Assembly: GCA_031292515.1 (NCBI GenBank)
Contig: JARLGZ010000069.1
Span: 62,001 to 126,000 of the forward strand
Reading direction: 5' to 3'
Origin: Puia sp.
GTDB lineage: Bacteria > Bacteroidota > Bacteroidia > Chitinophagales > Chitinophagaceae
DNA length: 64,000 nt
Under the pieces are notes generated by a model, which did not search any database, was not told where the DNA came from, and saw only the letters and a list, made by a program, of their open reading frames with translations. A program made the position numbers and the translations under genes. How positions within the stretch are numbered: position 1 is the stretch's first letter; the number at the start of each line of letters is the position of its first letter. Of the stretch, positions 62,727-64,000 are shown piece after piece.

Positions 62727-64000
62727 ATGACGCTTAACAATTTTGAGCAACAGCTAAATAAAGTTCAACTTACTAAAGGTTTGGACTATTTCGAAAGCGG
62801 GTGCATCAGCGAACTGGAAGAATGGGAAACAGGTGTATGGAACGCTATAGTAGCCGGATCGAAAGATTATCACGTCAAAATAGCGTTGAAAAAAGGGACC
62901 ATCGAAAAAAGCTACTGCGATTGCCCGCATGACGCTGAATACTGTAAGCACATCATTGCAGTATTATATGCCATAAAAGAAGAGAGGGGTGTTCTTCCTG
63001 ATAAAACTAATATAAAATCAACATCCGCCAAAGGTATAGCTAAAAAACTCAAAGATGCCATTGGCGAGATGGTAAACAAAATTCCGGAAAAAGACCTTCG
63101 CCGGTTTGTCGTCGACCATGCGGAGACAGATTGCGAATTCAGGAACATGCTGGTGGCTCATTTTTCAAGCAGCTTTAGTGAAAGTGGTTCTCATCTATAT
63201 GCCGAAATAATTAAGAATGCAGCAAGGACTGCCGGAGACCGGCATGGGTTTATCGACTATTACAATGCAGCCAAAGCAATCCAGCCCGTGTACCTGTTGC
63301 TACAAAAAGCAGACACTGCTTTTGGGCAAGGGCACTATTCGGTCGTGGCAGATATCGCATTTGCCGTGATAGAAAACGTACATGATATGATGACCGGGAT
63401 GGATGACAGCAGCGGAAGCGCCGGCGATTGCATTAAAGACGGATTTGAGCTATTAGCCAGGCTCTGCCAGGCTGATATTCCTTTCGACCTGAAAGAACAA
63501 ATTTTCAAGGAAGCTGAAAGAGAAGCAAAAAATAAAAAATATGATTATGCCGGATTTGATGATTACTGGCTTGACATCCTGGTACATGCAGCATGCGACT
63601 CCAATAAACAACAGCAGTTGCTGCAATTGATTGACAAGATGCTGTCCGGCCTGGCCCGGGATGCTTCTGACTGGACAAAGGAGTTCAATACCAGGCGGTT
63701 GCTCGGGCACAAAATAAGCTTGCTGCGCCGAATGGACCGAAATGCCGAAGCTGATGCTTTGCGCCTCCGGCATTTGGATATAGATGATCTCAGAATGGAG
63801 CTTATCGAAGAAAAGTTGGAAAAAAAAGAATATAGCGCTGCCAGGCAGCTCATCGAGGAAGATATTGGGATGGCAACAAAAAAGGACCATCCGGGAACGG
63901 TTGTCGCCTACAAAGAGAGGTTACTTCGAATAGCCAGGGAACTTAAAGATATTACGTCTATCCGTTCCGTTGCGCGAGAACTCTATGCAGGCAGAAACAT
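62727..64000 (+). CDS. SWIM zinc-finger protein, 3' end outside the window
   Basis: An open frame from ATG 62727 to the window edge, 424 codons so far. Residues 64-75 hold the SWIM motif as CDCPHDAEYCKH (CxC-x6-CxH). A long helical region with TPR-like units follows (for example MDRNAEADALRLRHLDIDDL), as in SWIM proteins that are not transposases. SWIM fingers bind DNA or protein partners. The length and end cannot be judged. It is read with the DUF6896-like gene, 67 bases downstream of it. Confidence 0.82.
   Translation, partial: MTLNNFEQQLNKVQLTKGLDYFESGCISELEEWETGVWNAIVAGSKDYHVKIALKKGTIEKSYCDCPHDAEYCKHIIAVLYAIKEERGVLPDKTNIKSTSAKGIAKKLKDAIGEMVNKIPEKDLRRFVVDHAETDCEFRNMLVAHFSSSFSESGSHLYAEIIKNAARTAGDRHGFIDYYNAAKAIQPVYLLLQKADTAFGQGHYSVVADIAFAVIENVHDMMTGMDDSSGSAGDCIKDGFELLARLCQADIPFDLKEQIFKEAEREAKNKKYDYAGFDDYWLDILVHAACDSNKQQQLLQLIDKMLSGLARDASDWTKEFNTRRLLGHKISLLRRMDRNAEADALRLRHLDIDDLRMELIEEKLEKKEYSAARQLIEEDIGMATKKDHPGTVVAYKERLLRIARELKDITSIRSVARELYAGRN

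Larger units (their letters stand above)
43953..64000. mobile_element. Integrated element with defence genes, left part
   Basis: The island begins at tRNA-Arg, with a large serine recombinase reading toward the tRNA. Gene content changes at once from metabolism to defence and accessory functions (MNT-HEPN, XRE, AbiE, Gabija, STAND ATPase, HEPN), intergenic gaps grow, and many genes are orphans. No conjugation genes appear within the 20 kb visible. The right end is not in the window, so whether everything to 64000 belongs to one element is inferred. Confidence 0.65.

Noticed and set aside
43991-64000. Second copy of the tRNA-Arg 3' end (right attachment site)
   Set aside because: Looked for by eye on both strands and not found; the right boundary is probably outside the window.

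Overview
The window comes from a Bacteroidota chromosome, most likely the Chitinophagaceae. The pointers are SusC/SusD outer-membrane transport, FecR with an ECF sigma factor, an STN-domain TonB receptor, a CtlX citrulline hydrolase, a NagB fused to a LmbE domain, promoters of the TTTG-N19-TAnnTTTG type, and few recognisable Shine-Dalgarno sites. No species is assigned.

Region 1 (1-18.9 kb) is core chromosome: the 3' end of a methylmalonyl-CoA mutase-type catalytic subunit, a repeat-bearing membrane coiled-coil protein, a Spy-like secreted protein, a lipoprotein, glnS, a YggS-type PLP protein, a TonB-receptor-like outer-membrane barrel, an acyl-CoA dehydrogenase, a TPR lipoprotein histidine kinase, an arginine deiminase followed by CtlX (arginine to citrulline to ornithine), an RmlD-like reductase, pfkA and pyk.

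Region 2 (19-39.8 kb) looks like a locus for taking apart N-linked glycans or glycopeptides. It holds a DUF4091 glycosidase-like protein, CutC, glycosylasparaginase, two tandem CocE/NonD alpha/beta hydrolases, a GH20 beta-hexosaminidase, a GH29 alpha-fucosidase, a SusD/SusC pair with an STN domain, FecR, an ECF sigma factor, and a NagB-LmbE fusion. The enzymes would remove fucose and GlcNAc and cut the GlcNAc-Asn bond, SusCD would import, and NagB would feed glucosamine-6-phosphate into glycolysis. STN-FecR-sigma gives a route for induction by substrate.

Region 3 (40-43.9 kb) has a sphingomyelin-synthase-like PAP2 protein whose gene overlaps convergently with a BamA/TamA-like barrel gene, then a PhyH dioxygenase, an SDR and tRNA-Arg(ACG).

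Region 4 (43.95 kb to the right edge) is an integrated element carrying a defence island. A large serine recombinase reads toward the tRNA, and its last codons lie antisense on the tRNA 3' half. Behind it are a small partner protein, an MNT-HEPN-like protein, an XRE regulator, an AbiEi/AbiEii pair with inverted repeats at its start, a two-gene Gabija-type system (OLD-family ATPase/TOPRIM nuclease and UvrD-like helicase), a small zinc-ribbon protein, a 1680-residue protein with an N-terminal PD-(D/E)XK-like domain and a STAND-like P-loop ATPase (Avs-like architecture, preceded by a terminator-like leader hairpin), a TIGR02391/HEPN-type protein, a DUF6896-like protein, and a SWIM zinc-finger protein cut off by the window edge. 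The right attachment site is not visible. The giant ATPase and its leader are the best candidates for something not fully described.
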